A stretch of 64,000 nucleotides of DNA from Paenibacillus sp. V4I3 (GCF_030817215.1 NZ_JAUSZA010000001.1:3880501-3944500); one strand, 5' to 3'; numbered from the stretch's first letter, positions 8,516 to 17,918 are shown. The notes: a model not told the origin generated them from the sequence alone. Program-made: numbers and translations.

Positions 8516-10177
8516 TTGACAAATTTGCAACAACGCCAATATGAAGTCTTGAGCAAAATTGCCGCAGCGGCATTCAAACAGCCTCTTCAGAGCAGCGGAT
8601 TATTATATCATCACGATATCCGAGATAATTTTTACTATGCTTCTTATTTATTTGCCGCTTCTCAGGAGGAAGCTATCCCATTTAACGGGGATCGTGTACA
8701 GGCTAAGCTCAAGGCTGAGGGCATCCTGCTTCATGTACTGGAACTCCAGGACCAGAATGAAGAGAGTGTAACCTATGGTCATTGGCCCTTACATCTAAGA
8801 CCTACTCCACAAGAAGCACCGAAAAATACACTTCCTGTTGAATTAATGGGAAGTCTGATGGTTTATTTCTATCAACGCTATTCAGACAATTTGAGTGAAT
8901 CATTGCGAAACTTATTTGCTTTAGCGCTGCTGCATATTTATAGAAGCAACTTTTATCGTAAACCATCTGAGCATTACAACCATCATGAAGCGAAATACAC
9001 AGCAGCTAAGCTTATTTTCGGACAGCTTTATGAGGATAAGGCATTGCTTGAGGATGGCTGCCAAAGCTTGCGCAGTACGCTGAATCGGGTTACTTCGTTA
9101 GGCATGTCGGAGTATGGAGGGTTACCTTGGTTCTGGCACTGGATGCAGGCGTTTACGTGCGCTTGGGAGCTTATGAAGGATGCAGAAATCAAAGCCGAAT
9201 TAGCTCGTTTATTGGAATACCTCTGGGAGGTTCGCTCGACGTATTATCTGGGAGGGGCATGGGTGGGCCCGCATTCGCGGATATGGCCGCATGATATGCC
9301 GAAGGACACCAATGTGCTGCACGATTATGTCCAGTTTGGCGATTTCACATTGGCTGATTACATGCCTCGAACCGAGTATGCAGGTTTTATTGCCTATGAA
9401 GCTTCGTCAGAAGTCAAGCGTACGGCCTTACATCGTGCGGCTCCGGTAGAAGTTACTCGCAGAGTTCCCAAACAAGCAGCTTTAGCTATTAACGATTACG
9501 ATGTGCTGCACAGTTATGTATATATCACAGAAAACTTTGCAATAGGCGGTATGTGGGAACGCGTACAGGAGTTTGATAATGAGCAACATCGCTGGGATGT
9601 AGGACTTCCGTTAGATACGGTCCAAGGTGTAAATCATTTGTATTTTTTTCACCCAGGTCAAGGCTATGCAGAAGGAGATTTACGTCATCAAAGTGAGTAT
9701 TCCGAAGTGCTTTTTCATCAAAATGCATTGATCTCCTCCTATCAAATTCCAGATGGTCAGCCTGAATTCATTATGGGATGTCTGCCTGTAGGAGATTGGA
9801 TTGAGGAATCGAATGGACTTTTTGGATTATGTGGTCATGTTTACATGGCTATTTATGTACAGCAGTCCTTTCTAAGAGAATTGCGCGAAGATCGATCCAT
9901 TGTCACAAGCAAAGGAAAAACGAATTCCGTAGTTGTCGAATGCATCGACCAGAAAACAGCTGAGACCCTTCAAATCAAGGATATACAGCAATTTGCGAAT
10001 GTGATGAAGCAGAAACAACCCGTTTATACCTTGTCCAGCCAGGGCGATTTGCAAATCACCTATACGACTTTGAAAGATGAAATGATGGCTTTAAGCAGTG
10101 GCTTATATAGTGACAGGAAGATCATCAGACTTGTGAATGGCGAAGCTGTTGATTTCACTACCTATACGGTCGCTTGA
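8516..10177 (+). CDS. Unassigned 553-residue protein, possibly a glycan-active helical-barrel enzyme
   Basis: I do not recognise a named family. There is no signal peptide, so the protein is probably cytoplasmic. The first ~300 residues look alpha-helical with aromatic and charged motifs (EYGGLPWFWHWMQ near residue 200; WVGPHSRIWPHDMP near residues 245-260). The rest looks beta-rich, an arrangement seen in alpha/alpha-toroid lyases and hydrolases of the heparinase or alginate-lyase kind. The start is TTG 8516, with AAGGAG 9 bases upstream. It forms an operon with a CE7 esterase 24 bases downstream, which supports a role in breaking down an acetylated oligosaccharide. The catalytic assignment is inference; a non-enzymatic role is possible. 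A weak AGCGCT palindrome lies about 55 bases upstream. Confidence 0.6.
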   Translation: MTNLQQRQYEVLSKIAAAAFKQPLQSSGLLYHHDIRDNFYYASYLFAASQEEAIPFNGDRVQAKLKAEGILLHVLELQDQNEESVTYGHWPLHLRPTPQEAPKNTLPVELMGSLMVYFYQRYSDNLSESLRNLFALALLHIYRSNFYRKPSEHYNHHEAKYTAAKLIFGQLYEDKALLEDGCQSLRSTLNRVTSLGMSEYGGLPWFWHWMQAFTCAWELMKDAEIKAELARLLEYLWEVRSTYYLGGAWVGPHSRIWPHDMPKDTNVLHDYVQFGDFTLADYMPRTEYAGFIAYEASSEVKRTALHRAAPVEVTRRVPKQAALAINDYDVLHSYVYITENFAIGGMWERVQEFDNEQHRWDVGLPLDTVQGVNHLYFFHPGQGYAEGDLRHQSEYSEVLFHQNALISSYQIPDGQPEFIMGCLPVGDWIEESNGLFGLCGHVYMAIYVQQSFLRELREDRSIVTSKGKTNSVVVECIDQKTAETLQIKDIQQFANVMKQKQPVYTLSSQGDLQITYTTLKDEMMALSSGLYSDRKIIRLVNGEAVDFTTYTVA

Positions 10178-10201
10178 AAATAAAAGAAAAGAGGATTTGA
10201 C

Positions 10202-11161
10202 ATGCCATTATTTGATTTTCCATTAGACAAGCTACTTACTTATGAAGGACGTAATCCCCGCCCTGAAGATTTCGATTCTTATTGGGAGCGGGCAATTGCT
10301 GAAATGAAGGCTGTCGATCCCCAAATCGAACTTCGTCCGAGTGAATTTCAAGTGCCTTACGCCGAATGTTTTGATCTCTATTTTACAGGTGTCAAAGGGG
10401 CGCGTATTTATGCCAAATATGTTCGTCCTAAACACGCAGATAAGCCGCATCCTGCTATCGTTGAATTCCATGGTTACTCCGGTAGCTCTGGCGATTGGTC
10501 AAATAAATTACCGTATGCCGCTCTAGGCTACTCGTTCTTTTCCTTGGATTGCCGTGGTCAAGGCGGTTTATCGGAAGATGCGGGTGGTGTAAAGGGGACG
10601 ACGCTTCGCGGACATATCGTTCGCGGCTTAGATGATCACCCTGATCAATTGCTGTACAGGGATATTTTCTTAGATACGGCTCAACTCGCCGGCATTGCGA
10701 TGAGCATGCCAGAGGTTGATCCCGAGCGTGTAGGCGCATTGGGTGGCTCTCAAGGGGGCGCTTTGACGATCGCTTGTGCTGCACTGGAGCCTCGCATTAA
10801 GCGGTTAGCGCCAGTTTATCCATTCCTAAGCGATTACAAGCGTGTTTGGGAAATGGATTTGGCGAAGGATGCCTATCAGGAACTGAAGGACTTCTTCCGC
10901 CGTCACGATCCACAGCACAAACGCGAAGATGAAATATTCACGAAGCTTGGCTATATTGACATTCAGAATCTGGCAAATCGCATCCAAGGTGAAGTACTGA
11001 TGGCCGTTGGTCTTAGCGACACCGTATGCCCGCCTTCCACGCAGTTTGCTGCTTATAACAAAATCAAGTCGAAAAAGCAGTTTGAGTTGTACCCGGATTA
11101 TGGTCATGAAGGTTTACCTGGCTTCAGCGATAAAACCTTGCAATTTATGTTAGGCCTTTAA
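10202..11161 (+). CDS. Acetyl xylan esterase / cephalosporin-C deacetylase, CE7
   Basis: Intracellular carbohydrate esterase family 7 enzyme of 319 residues, the usual length (about 318-325). It removes acetyl groups from short xylo-oligosaccharides and other small acetylated substrates such as cephalosporin C. The family signature is complete: RGQ at 118-120, GGSQGG with nucleophile Ser183, Asp273 in GLSDTVCPPST, and His302 in GHE. The oxyanion-region motif FHGYSGSSGDW is at about 89-99. It has no signal peptide. It lies 24 bases behind the unassigned 553-residue protein with its own GAGGATTTGAC ribosome site, so the two are probably co-transcribed. An intrinsic terminator follows directly. 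Confidence 0.92.
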   Translation: MPLFDFPLDKLLTYEGRNPRPEDFDSYWERAIAEMKAVDPQIELRPSEFQVPYAECFDLYFTGVKGARIYAKYVRPKHADKPHPAIVEFHGYSGSSGDWSNKLPYAALGYSFFSLDCRGQGGLSEDAGGVKGTTLRGHIVRGLDDHPDQLLYRDIFLDTAQLAGIAMSMPEVDPERVGALGGSQGGALTIACAALEPRIKRLAPVYPFLSDYKRVWEMDLAKDAYQELKDFFRRHDPQHKREDEIFTKLGYIDIQNLANRIQGEVLMAVGLSDTVCPPSTQFAAYNKIKSKKQFELYPDYGHEGLPGFSDKTLQFMLGL

Positions 11162-11165
11162 AATG

Positions 11166-11205
11166 AAATGCCTCTCACATCTTCGTGATGGAGGGGCATT
11201 TTTTG
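11166..11205. terminator. Intrinsic terminator after the esterase gene
   Basis: AAATGCCTC pairs with GAGGGGCATTTTTT around the loop CACATCTTCGTGAT. It lies between convergent genes and has its best T-run on the plus strand. Confidence 0.85.
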
Positions 11206-11206
11206 T

Positions 11207-12085
11207 TTAACTATTCTGCTGTCGGAACTGGCTGGGGGTGACACCGGTCAGCTTTTTAAATAGATAATTAAAAAATTTCATATCCTGATAGCCGACACTT
11301 TCGGCGACATCACTGATCTTGTGATCGTTCGCTCGTAATTGCTGACAACAGGCTTCAATTCGTGCGTGCTGTACGTACTCCATGAAGGACATTCCCGTAT
11401 GCTTTTTAAGCTGGCGATGAAGCTGACGCTCGCTGATGGTCAATCTGGCGGCAGCTTCCGTGAGCGATATTGGGCTGCTGCAATGCCCGCGAATATGGGC
11501 GAGGAGACTATCTAAGTCCTGTAGGCTCGCTTTGGACGATTCCGATGTGAAATCCATTTTGGAGCGATACATGTAAACAAGAAGCTGTTCCACACAAGTT
11601 TGTAAAATCGTCATAAAACCGCTTCGATGGGCGTTATATTCGAAGTGCAAACGTTCAAAAAGAGGCTGGAATTCCCCATTGCGCTCTTTAAAAGAGAGCC
11701 AAGTAGAGTGTTCGGTTGCCTGCATAAATAGGACGTTGAAGTCATCGTTACTTCCATGCCATTGCGAGTAAAATAACTGATTCAACCATTCCTGTGTAAA
11801 AATGCAATTGTAAACCACAAGGTTTTTTTTCTGAGCAGTAGATGATGGGCGAAACACATGGGAGACGCCAACCGGAATGAAAAAGAGATCTCCTTTGGAT
11901 ACGGGTAATGAGATATTGTCGATGTAATGTGCACCACTGCCCTCAGCTACATAGCTAATTTCAATAAAATCATGCGTATGCTGCAGCATTTCAAATGATT
12001 CGTGAACTCGGTTGACGTAAAGCGGAAGTTCTGGGAGGAAAAATTGATCGCCGGGCGTTTCGATAATACTTCGTTTAATCGTCAT
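11207..12085 (-). CDS. AraC-family transcriptional regulator with cupin sensor domain
   Basis: A 292-residue activator. The N-terminal half is an AraC-type cupin fold (QHTHDFIEISYVAEGSG near residues 35-51; PVSKGDLFFIPVGVSH near 62-77). The last ~100 residues form the double helix-turn-helix (LTISERQLHRQLKKHTGMSF and IEACCQQLRANDHKISDVAE, then YFNYLFKK-like helix with FKKLTGVTPSQFR). Start ATG 12085 has AGGAG 9 bases upstream. It is divergent from the GH78 rhamnosidase gene and convergent with the esterase operon, so it probably senses a sugar such as rhamnose or a rhamnosylated oligomer and activates the rhamnosidase gene. The ligand is not determined by the sequence. Confidence 0.9.
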   Translation of the reverse strand: MTIKRSIIETPGDQFFLPELPLYVNRVHESFEMLQHTHDFIEISYVAEGSGAHYIDNISLPVSKGDLFFIPVGVSHVFRPSSTAQKKNLVVYNCIFTQEWLNQLFYSQWHGSNDDFNVLFMQATEHSTWLSFKERNGEFQPLFERLHFEYNAHRSGFMTILQTCVEQLLVYMYRSKMDFTSESSKASLQDLDSLLAHIRGHCSSPISLTEAAARLTISERQLHRQLKKHTGMSFMEYVQHARIEACCQQLRANDHKISDVAESVGYQDMKFFNYLFKKLTGVTPSQFRQQNS

Positions 12086-12106
12086 TTCGTTTTACTCCTA
12101 TTATGT

Positions 12107-12149
12107 CAATTAAGACCCTAATGAATGTCGGAATTAACCCTAAAAATGA
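12107..12149. promoter_or_regulatory. Candidate AraC operator, two direct repeats
   Basis: AATTAAGACCCTAATGAA (12108-12125) and AATTAACCCTAAAAATGA (12132-12149) are imperfect direct repeats 24 bases apart in the divergent regulator-rhamnosidase interval. Paired direct half-sites two helical turns apart fit AraC-type operators; binding is inferred. Confidence 0.4.
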
Positions 12150-12215
12150 GTACGCTCTCATCATAAAATAAAGGCATCGAAGTAACAATCATTATTTTTG
12201 GTGGAGGCAGCTGAA

Positions 12216-15197
12216 ATGAGACAATTAAAAACTGACTGGCAAGCTCAATGGGTTTGGGGGAATGGTGAAGCAAGTCCACGAAATGAGTGGCGGTGTTTCA
12301 GAAAGACATTCAATGTGGGCGCTGAAGGCTGGGGAGCAGCAAAGATATCCATTACTGCTGATTCGCGATACGCTTTATATGTGAATGGAATCAAAGTGGG
12401 ACGAGGTCCTGTTCGTTCATGGCCTTTCGAGCAGTCTTATGATACTTATGAAATTGGACACTTGCTGCATAAAGGACGACCTAATGTGATTGGGGTCATG
12501 GTACTCCATTTCGGTGTGTCTAATTTCTATTATTTGCGCGGACGCGGCGGTTTGTTAGTGCAAGTAGAGAGTGAGCGTGAGCGTGAGGGTCATTCTGTCG
12601 TAGAGCTGGTGACGGACGAAAGCTGGAAAACCTCGCTGCATCTTGGGTATGATAGCCGCTCTGGGCGGATGTCGTGTCAGCAAGGCTTTGCTGAGCGGAT
12701 GGATGCGAGCGCTTGGAGAGCGGATTGGTATTTGCCAGATTACGATGATTCTGTATGGGATCAAGCCTCTATCGTTGGAGCAGTTGGTATAGATCCTTGG
12801 AGCCGTCTTGTGCCGAGAGATATTCCATTCCTTACTGAGGAACTCGTGTGGCCGGTTCGTATCGAATCCCTTCACCAGGTAAAGCCCGTTGCATGGACTG
12901 CCTCGATTGATGTCCGTAATCAAATGGTGCCAGACAGTGTGAATCATGCGAATCCAGTGGGATTTGCTGGGTATATGGCAACGGTAGTGAGAACCGACAA
13001 GGCCGTAAAAGCTGTATTAGGACTCGTACAGCCGAGTACTGTGAAGGGATGCAGTGTGAATGGCGAGTGGCTGGATGAAGAGCGTTATACGGGTGTATTG
13101 CCGGAAAGGTATGCCGAGATTGAGCTGAAGGCAGGAGACAATCTCATCTTGTTGGAAACGACGGGTGTTGATCATGGCCGAACGCTGCAATTTGGCATTG
13201 ATTGCGATGCTTATTTTGAGGTCGTTTCTCCGTTAGTGGAGGCAGGCCTCGATACTTCACCATTTATTTCAATCGGTCCTTTTGCATCTTTTGAATACAT
13301 TGATCACCAGGAAAGCAGTGAAACTTTACAACCATATGTAGGCTATGGGTCATCTTCAGCGGGTGATGATCGAAGGGAGGAGTTGGAAGCAGATGCCAAT
13401 CCTGCTTTTAAGATCTATGTGGAGATTCGCAGTCTTTCTACTGCTAGGGACCTTAGCCGCTATACGGATTGGGTTCGCCCTTTCCCACTGGAATTGGTGA
13501 GCAGGGATTCTATTTTTGCACTCAGTGTCTGGAAAAAAGAAGCGCTGGCGCAAGCTGTGCCTTACCCTTTGCAGCAAGCGGTCATCCCTAGTATGAATTC
13601 GGCTATTTTACCGAGATATGATGATGCGGATACGGAAATCATTCTTGATTTTGGCCGTGAGTTTTCTGGCTTTATACAGTTTGAAGTAGATGCCGCAGAA
13701 GGAACCATACTTGATTTCTATGGCTATGAATACATGCGCGACGGGTGGCGTCAAGACACGTTTGATTTAGACAATACGCTGCGTTACACGTGCTCAGAAG
13801 GGCGTCAATCGTATACGTCTTATGTACGCAGAGGGTTCCGATATTTGATGGTTACGGCAAGGAATGCTGCAAGAGCAGTCAAAATGTACGGCGTACAGGT
13901 GCAGCAAAGTAATTATCCTATAGCAGAAATAGGCAAGTTCCAGAGCTCAGATGCGCTTTTGAACGATATATGGCAGATTAGTAAACACACAACCCGACTT
14001 TGTATGGAAGATACATTCGTAGATTGTCCAGCTTATGAACAGGTTTTCTGGGTTGGGGACAGCCGGAACGAGGCATTAGTCAATTATTACGTGTTCGGAG
14101 CTACGGAGATAGTCGAGCGGTGTTTGCGGTTAGTGCCTGGTTCCAGCACACAAACACCGTTATATGTGGATCAGGTTCCTAGTGGGTGGAGCAGCGTCAT
14201 TCCGAACTGGACGTTTTTCTGGGCGTTGGCCAGCTTTGAATATTACGAGCATACAGGCGATGAGGTTTTTGCGAGAGACTTATGGCCGCATATTCGTTAT
14301 ACCCTTGAGCATTATGAACAAAAATTGGATGATCGTGGATTGTTGTTTATAAAAGGCTGGAACTTGCTGGACTGGGCACCGATTGATCAGCCGAATAATG
14401 GGGTGGTCACCCACCAGAATATGATTCTGGTCAAAACGCTGCGAAGCGCGGCAGAGTTGGCGAAAGTCGTTGGCGATGTGGAAGAAGCAGCAGAATATGA
14501 AGGGAAAGCGCTTCGTCTGAGCCAAGCAATTAACAAGCATTTATGGAGCGAGGAGCGCAGTGCATACTTGGATTGTATCCATGCGAATAGCCGAGCTTCG
14601 ACTGTTTTTAGTATGCAGACGCAGGTTATTGCTTACTTATGTGGTGTCGCTGAGGGCGAACGTGCAGAGCAGATGAAGATATATTTGTTTGCTCCGCCGC
14701 CGGATTTTGTTCAAATCGGGAGTCCGTTTATGTCCTTCTTTTATTATGAGGCTCTCGCGAAAATGGGCCGCATCGGTATTGATCGTATGATCACAGATAT
14801 GCGGCAGCATTTTGGGCAAATGATTGAATATGACGCCACGACCTGCTGGGAAATGTACCCGAATTTCGCGGAAAATAGAGCGAACCCTGACATGCTGACG
14901 CGAAGTCACTGTCATGCGTGGTCGGCAGCGCCGGGCTATTTCTTAGGCGCGCATGTGCTTGGTGTCACTCCCGCCGACAAAGGCTGGCGGAAGGTCGTTG
15001 TTGCCCCGCAGCCTGCGGATTTGCAGTGGGCGAGGGGCACTGTTCCACTGCCGCAGGAGGGACGGATCGATGTCGCTTGGCGACTCGAGGAGGACGGACG
15101 CGTGATGCGGCTGCAGGTTTGGGCGCCGCGCAGCGTGGATGTGGAGATCCGCATCCCGGACGGCATGGACGGGATTGTGGAGCGTCACGAGGTATGA
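12216..15197 (+). CDS. Alpha-L-rhamnosidase-like glycoside hydrolase, GH78
   Basis: A 993-residue intracellular enzyme expected to release terminal alpha-L-rhamnose from plant or microbial oligosaccharides or glycosides. There is no signal peptide. The N-terminal ~170 residues form a jelly-roll module (WRCFRKTFNV, YALYVNGIKVGRGPVRSWP), followed by a beta region. The catalytic alpha/alpha-barrel begins near residue 575 with EDTFVDCPAYEQVFWVGDSR, equivalent to the GH78 DCPQRE..GWTGD motif but with AYEQVF in place of the usual residues. The C-terminal beta-domain contains CHAWSAAPGYFLGAHVLGV. Start ATG 12216 has GTGGAGG 8 bases upstream; TTG 12198 is less likely. The last 300 bases are distinctly GC-rich. 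Substrate within GH78 is uncertain because of the diverged acidic motif. Confidence 0.85.
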   Translation: MRQLKTDWQAQWVWGNGEASPRNEWRCFRKTFNVGAEGWGAAKISITADSRYALYVNGIKVGRGPVRSWPFEQSYDTYEIGHLLHKGRPNVIGVMVLHFGVSNFYYLRGRGGLLVQVESEREREGHSVVELVTDESWKTSLHLGYDSRSGRMSCQQGFAERMDASAWRADWYLPDYDDSVWDQASIVGAVGIDPWSRLVPRDIPFLTEELVWPVRIESLHQVKPVAWTASIDVRNQMVPDSVNHANPVGFAGYMATVVRTDKAVKAVLGLVQPSTVKGCSVNGEWLDEERYTGVLPERYAEIELKAGDNLILLETTGVDHGRTLQFGIDCDAYFEVVSPLVEAGLDTSPFISIGPFASFEYIDHQESSETLQPYVGYGSSSAGDDRREELEADANPAFKIYVEIRSLSTARDLSRYTDWVRPFPLELVSRDSIFALSVWKKEALAQAVPYPLQQAVIPSMNSAILPRYDDADTEIILDFGREFSGFIQFEVDAAEGTILDFYGYEYMRDGWRQDTFDLDNTLRYTCSEGRQSYTSYVRRGFRYLMVTARNAARAVKMYGVQVQQSNYPIAEIGKFQSSDALLNDIWQISKHTTRLCMEDTFVDCPAYEQVFWVGDSRNEALVNYYVFGATEIVERCLRLVPGSSTQTPLYVDQVPSGWSSVIPNWTFFWALASFEYYEHTGDEVFARDLWPHIRYTLEHYEQKLDDRGLLFIKGWNLLDWAPIDQPNNGVVTHQNMILVKTLRSAAELAKVVGDVEEAAEYEGKALRLSQAINKHLWSEERSAYLDCIHANSRASTVFSMQTQVIAYLCGVAEGERAEQMKIYLFAPPPDFVQIGSPFMSFFYYEALAKMGRIGIDRMITDMRQHFGQMIEYDATTCWEMYPNFAENRANPDMLTRSHCHAWSAAPGYFLGAHVLGVTPADKGWRKVVVAPQPADLQWARGTVPLPQEGRIDVAWRLEEDGRVMRLQVWAPRSVDVEIRIPDGMDGIVERHEV

Positions 15198-15205
15198 CTT
15201 AAGAT

Positions 15206-15233
15206 ACGCCGGTTGGTTAGGCCGGCGTTTTTG
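15206..15233 (+). terminator. Intrinsic terminator after the rhamnosidase gene
   Basis: ACGCCGG pairs with CCGGCGT around a short loop, followed by TTTTTG. Confidence 0.85.
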
Positions 15234-15250
15234 TTTGGAGATTTTATCGT

Positions 15251-15540
15251 TTCAGATCCTAGGTGGGGGTGTATTGGACTGAAAATTGGGATGAGAGGAC
15301 CAAAAAGGTCTTCTCAGAGGAGAGTAAACTTTGTTGTAAAGCTGAAAGTGCCGAAATGGCGATTAAAGCCGTAGGTTTTGAGGTTTTGCGTGTTTGAGGT
15401 TTAATGTAGGATTATTGGTCTGGAAATCGAGCTGTGAGGACCAAAAACGTCCTCTCAAAGTGAAGAACTAACTAACTCCAGCTGAGAAGTCAGAAAAGGA
15501 CGTTCAGATCCTAGTTAGGAGTATTTGCCTGAAATTTGTT
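15251..15540. repeat. Degenerate intergenic repeat with hairpins, about three partial copies
   Basis: This 400-base gene-free stretch holds partly repeated units. Hairpin TGAGAGGACC...GGTCTTCTCA (15292-15316) is repeated as TGTGAGGACC...GTCCTCTCA (15433-15457). The segment TTCAGATCCTAG (15251-15262) recurs at 15504-15514. TATTGGACTGAAAATT (15272) resembles ATTGGTCTGGAAATC (15413) and TTTGCCTGAAATTTG (15523). It contains no convincing open frame. It may be a small dispersed intergenic repeat of this genome. Confidence 0.55.
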
Positions 15541-15598
15541 TAATGTCAACGCTAGTTTTCGGCGATACACCACGGCCTAGTGTGCATAACTCTATCAA

Positions 15599-16312
15599 TC
15601 AAGCGTTTTTCCTCCGGTAAACCCGCTCCGGACGACCGACCACACCGTAAGACAGGTCGGCGTATAAATCGCCTGAGCTGACTAAGTGCTCGAGGTAGCG
15701 GCGGCCGGTGGAGCGGCTGACACCGATTTCTTTGGCGATCTGATCAGCGGTCAAGCCGCCGGATGCGCTAGAAATCGCTTGTACGATTTTTACCAACGTT
15801 AGCTTATCAATCCCTTTGGGCAGGAAAGAGGTGTCCAAGTTGTTTTCTTTCTTGGAAGTTCCTGACATAAGCCGATCAACATCGCTCTGATTGATCATGC
15901 CGCTTTGGTTCATCCGACTTAGTTCACGATGGAAATCCAGATAGCGCACTAGCGTTTCTTGAAGCCGATTAAAGACGAGCGGCTTGATGATATAATCAAA
16001 CGCACCGCTCCGTATAGCATCCCGAATGGCGTCTATTTCTTTGGCAGCTGTGATCATAATGACGTCTGTTTCCCGGTAATGCTGCCGAATGAAGGAAAGC
16101 ATCTCTAAGCCGTTGGCGCCCGGTAAATAGACATCGAGTAGGACGAGATTCGGAGTCAGAATTTCCAATTGCTCCTTGGCTTGACCCAGATCCGTAGCGA
16201 TACCGACAACGTGGAATCCATCTACTTTTTCTATGAATCGTCTGTTAATCTCGGCAATTTTCTCATCATCTTCTACAATTAATACTTCAACGGTTTGATT
16301 CTGGTGTTTCAT
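15599..16312 (-). CDS. Two-component response regulator, CitB/DctR/MalR type
   Basis: A 237-residue regulator. The receiver domain (residues 9-125) has VLIVEDD acidic residues, the phospho-acceptor Asp in NLVLLDVYLPGANGLEML, the Thr in VIMITAA, and the Lys in YIIKPL. The C-terminal part has a helix-turn-helix (LTADQIAKEIGVSRSTGRRYLEHLV) as in CitB, DctR and MalR. Start ATG 16312, with AAGGAG 11 bases upstream; the frame is open further up, but inside the kinase gene. It overlaps the kinase stop by 26 bases. The pair is divergent from tctCBA, so it probably activates tricarboxylate or malate uptake genes when the kinase senses the acid outside. Confidence 0.9.
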   Translation of the reverse strand: MKHQNQTVEVLIVEDDEKIAEINRRFIEKVDGFHVVGIATDLGQAKEQLEILTPNLVLLDVYLPGANGLEMLSFIRQHYRETDVIMITAAKEIDAIRDAIRSGAFDYIIKPLVFNRLQETLVRYLDFHRELSRMNQSGMINQSDVDRLMSGTSKKENNLDTSFLPKGIDKLTLVKIVQAISSASGGLTADQIAKEIGVSRSTGRRYLEHLVSSGDLYADLSYGVVGRPERVYRRKNA

Positions 16313-17918
16313 GGGGCAGACTCCTTTCTTTGAGATCAGGGATCTTGGGAATCGCAACGGTGAAAATTGTGCCGCCTGCGGGGTTTTTATGAAACGTAAT
16401 GTATCCACTCAACTTTCCGACAGCATGCTGGACCAAAGCGAGTCCAATGCCGCGGTGTTCCCCCTCTTTGGTCGAAAAGCCTTTTTCAAATACAGCCATA
16501 CTCATTTCCTCAGGAATTCCTACCCCTCGATCTTCACATTCGATAATAAGATCCTCACCAAGGTCGGTTAGAAATAATTTCACATACGGTTCCGTCTGAT
16601 CGCCACCAGCAAGTACAGCTTCCATGGCATTGTCAACGAGATTACCAATGATGGTGATGAGCATATTTCGATCAATTTGAGCTGGGATGTCGCTGAATGA
16701 GCTTTCGTGATCGATTTCGAACGTTATCTTTAATTCCTGCGCATGATTAAATTTACCAATGAGCAGCCCGCCAATCATGGGATCTGGGATTTCTCGCATA
16801 ATGAATTGTACCCAATTCTGATGCACATCGGCCTCCCGTGAGATAAGTTCGACAGCTTCTTGATACGATTCCAGTTGGATTAATCCAGATATCACATATA
16901 GCTTGTTCGAAAATTCATGCGTTTGTGCGCGAAGCGCCTCTGCAAAGCGTTTGACCTGAGACAATTCTTCGGCCAATCGATACAGCTCTGATTTGCTACG
17001 AAAGCTTGAAACTGCACCGGTCACGCCTAATTTTCGTTCAATAATCGGTACCCGATTCACAATAACCTCATGGTCGCCAATAAGCATTTCATGGTCAAAT
17101 TCAGCTTTACCCGAACGAACGACTTCATACAATCTCGTATTCGGTATCATGTCCTCAATATGTCTTCCAGTAATCTTTGCTGTGACAGGCAGCTGCAGCA
17201 GCTGAAGCGCATAGCGATTTGCCATCGTAATAATACCCTCACGGTTTACCGCAATGATGCCTTCGCGTATGGACTCTAGAATCGCCTTCTTTTCGGTATA
17301 TAATGCGCCGATTTCCTTGGGCTCTAAGCCATGAATGGAACGTCGGACGTTATTGGCGATGAGGACAGAACCGACAAGTCCAATGAGCAGAACAATCAAA
17401 GAGATCATCTCAATTCGTGTTTGATACGCAGTGGTAATTCGTGCAATGTCCTCAGTCAGGAAGCCGACGGATACGATACCAATCACTTGACCATTGTCGC
17501 CAAATACCGGAGCTTTGCCGCGGAGTGAGGGACCCAGAGACCCTATAGCCTTAGAAATAATGGATTGCCCCTCGAGAACGGGACCGTTGTCTCCACCGAC
17601 CATTTCTTTGCCTATTCGATCAGGCAGGGGATGCGAATAACGGATACCTTCGCGGTTCCCAACAACGATGTATTCCGCAGCTATTTTCTCACGAACCGAC
17701 TCCGCAATGGGTTGAATGACGGCCGAGGGGTCATTTAATTGAAAGGCATGCCTTATTTCTGGCATACTAGCCACGGTTTCCGCTACCTTCAAGGCGCGTG
17801 TACCAATCTGATCCTCAAGGGCGGAAGTCATCAGGTAATAGAAAATGCCGCCTAGACTTAGGATGATGAAGACAAGCAGTGAACAAATAATCAAGATTAG
17901 CTTGGTTTGCAGCCTCAT
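16287..17918 (-). CDS. Sensor histidine kinase, DcuS/CitA/MalK type
   Basis: A 543-residue membrane sensor for extracellular C4- or tricarboxylates, by family. It has a transmembrane helix at about 8-30, an extracytoplasmic PASTA-like/Cache sensor domain (about 31-165, including VVGNREGIRYSHPLPDRIG), a second helix at about 170-190, a cytoplasmic PAS domain (about 205-310), the SpoOB-type phospho-acceptor helix QTHEFSNKLYVISGLIQLE, and a C-terminal HATPase domain with NLVDNAMEA, DRGVGIPEE and GIGLALVQHAV. It is the first gene of a kinase-regulator operon. Its promoter region holds a cre-like site. The citrate-versus-malate preference cannot be read from the sequence; the nearby malic enzyme favours malate. 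Confidence 0.92.
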   Translation of the reverse strand: MRLQTKLILIICSLLVFIILSLGGIFYYLMTSALEDQIGTRALKVAETVASMPEIRHAFQLNDPSAVIQPIAESVREKIAAEYIVVGNREGIRYSHPLPDRIGKEMVGGDNGPVLEGQSIISKAIGSLGPSLRGKAPVFGDNGQVIGIVSVGFLTEDIARITTAYQTRIEMISLIVLLIGLVGSVLIANNVRRSIHGLEPKEIGALYTEKKAILESIREGIIAVNREGIITMANRYALQLLQLPVTAKITGRHIEDMIPNTRLYEVVRSGKAEFDHEMLIGDHEVIVNRVPIIERKLGVTGAVSSFRSKSELYRLAEELSQVKRFAEALRAQTHEFSNKLYVISGLIQLESYQEAVELISREADVHQNWVQFIMREIPDPMIGGLLIGKFNHAQELKITFEIDHESSFSDIPAQIDRNMLITIIGNLVDNAMEAVLAGGDQTEPYVKLFLTDLGEDLIIECEDRGVGIPEEMSMAVFEKGFSTKEGEHRGIGLALVQHAVGKLSGYITFHKNPAGGTIFTVAIPKIPDLKERSLPHETPESNR

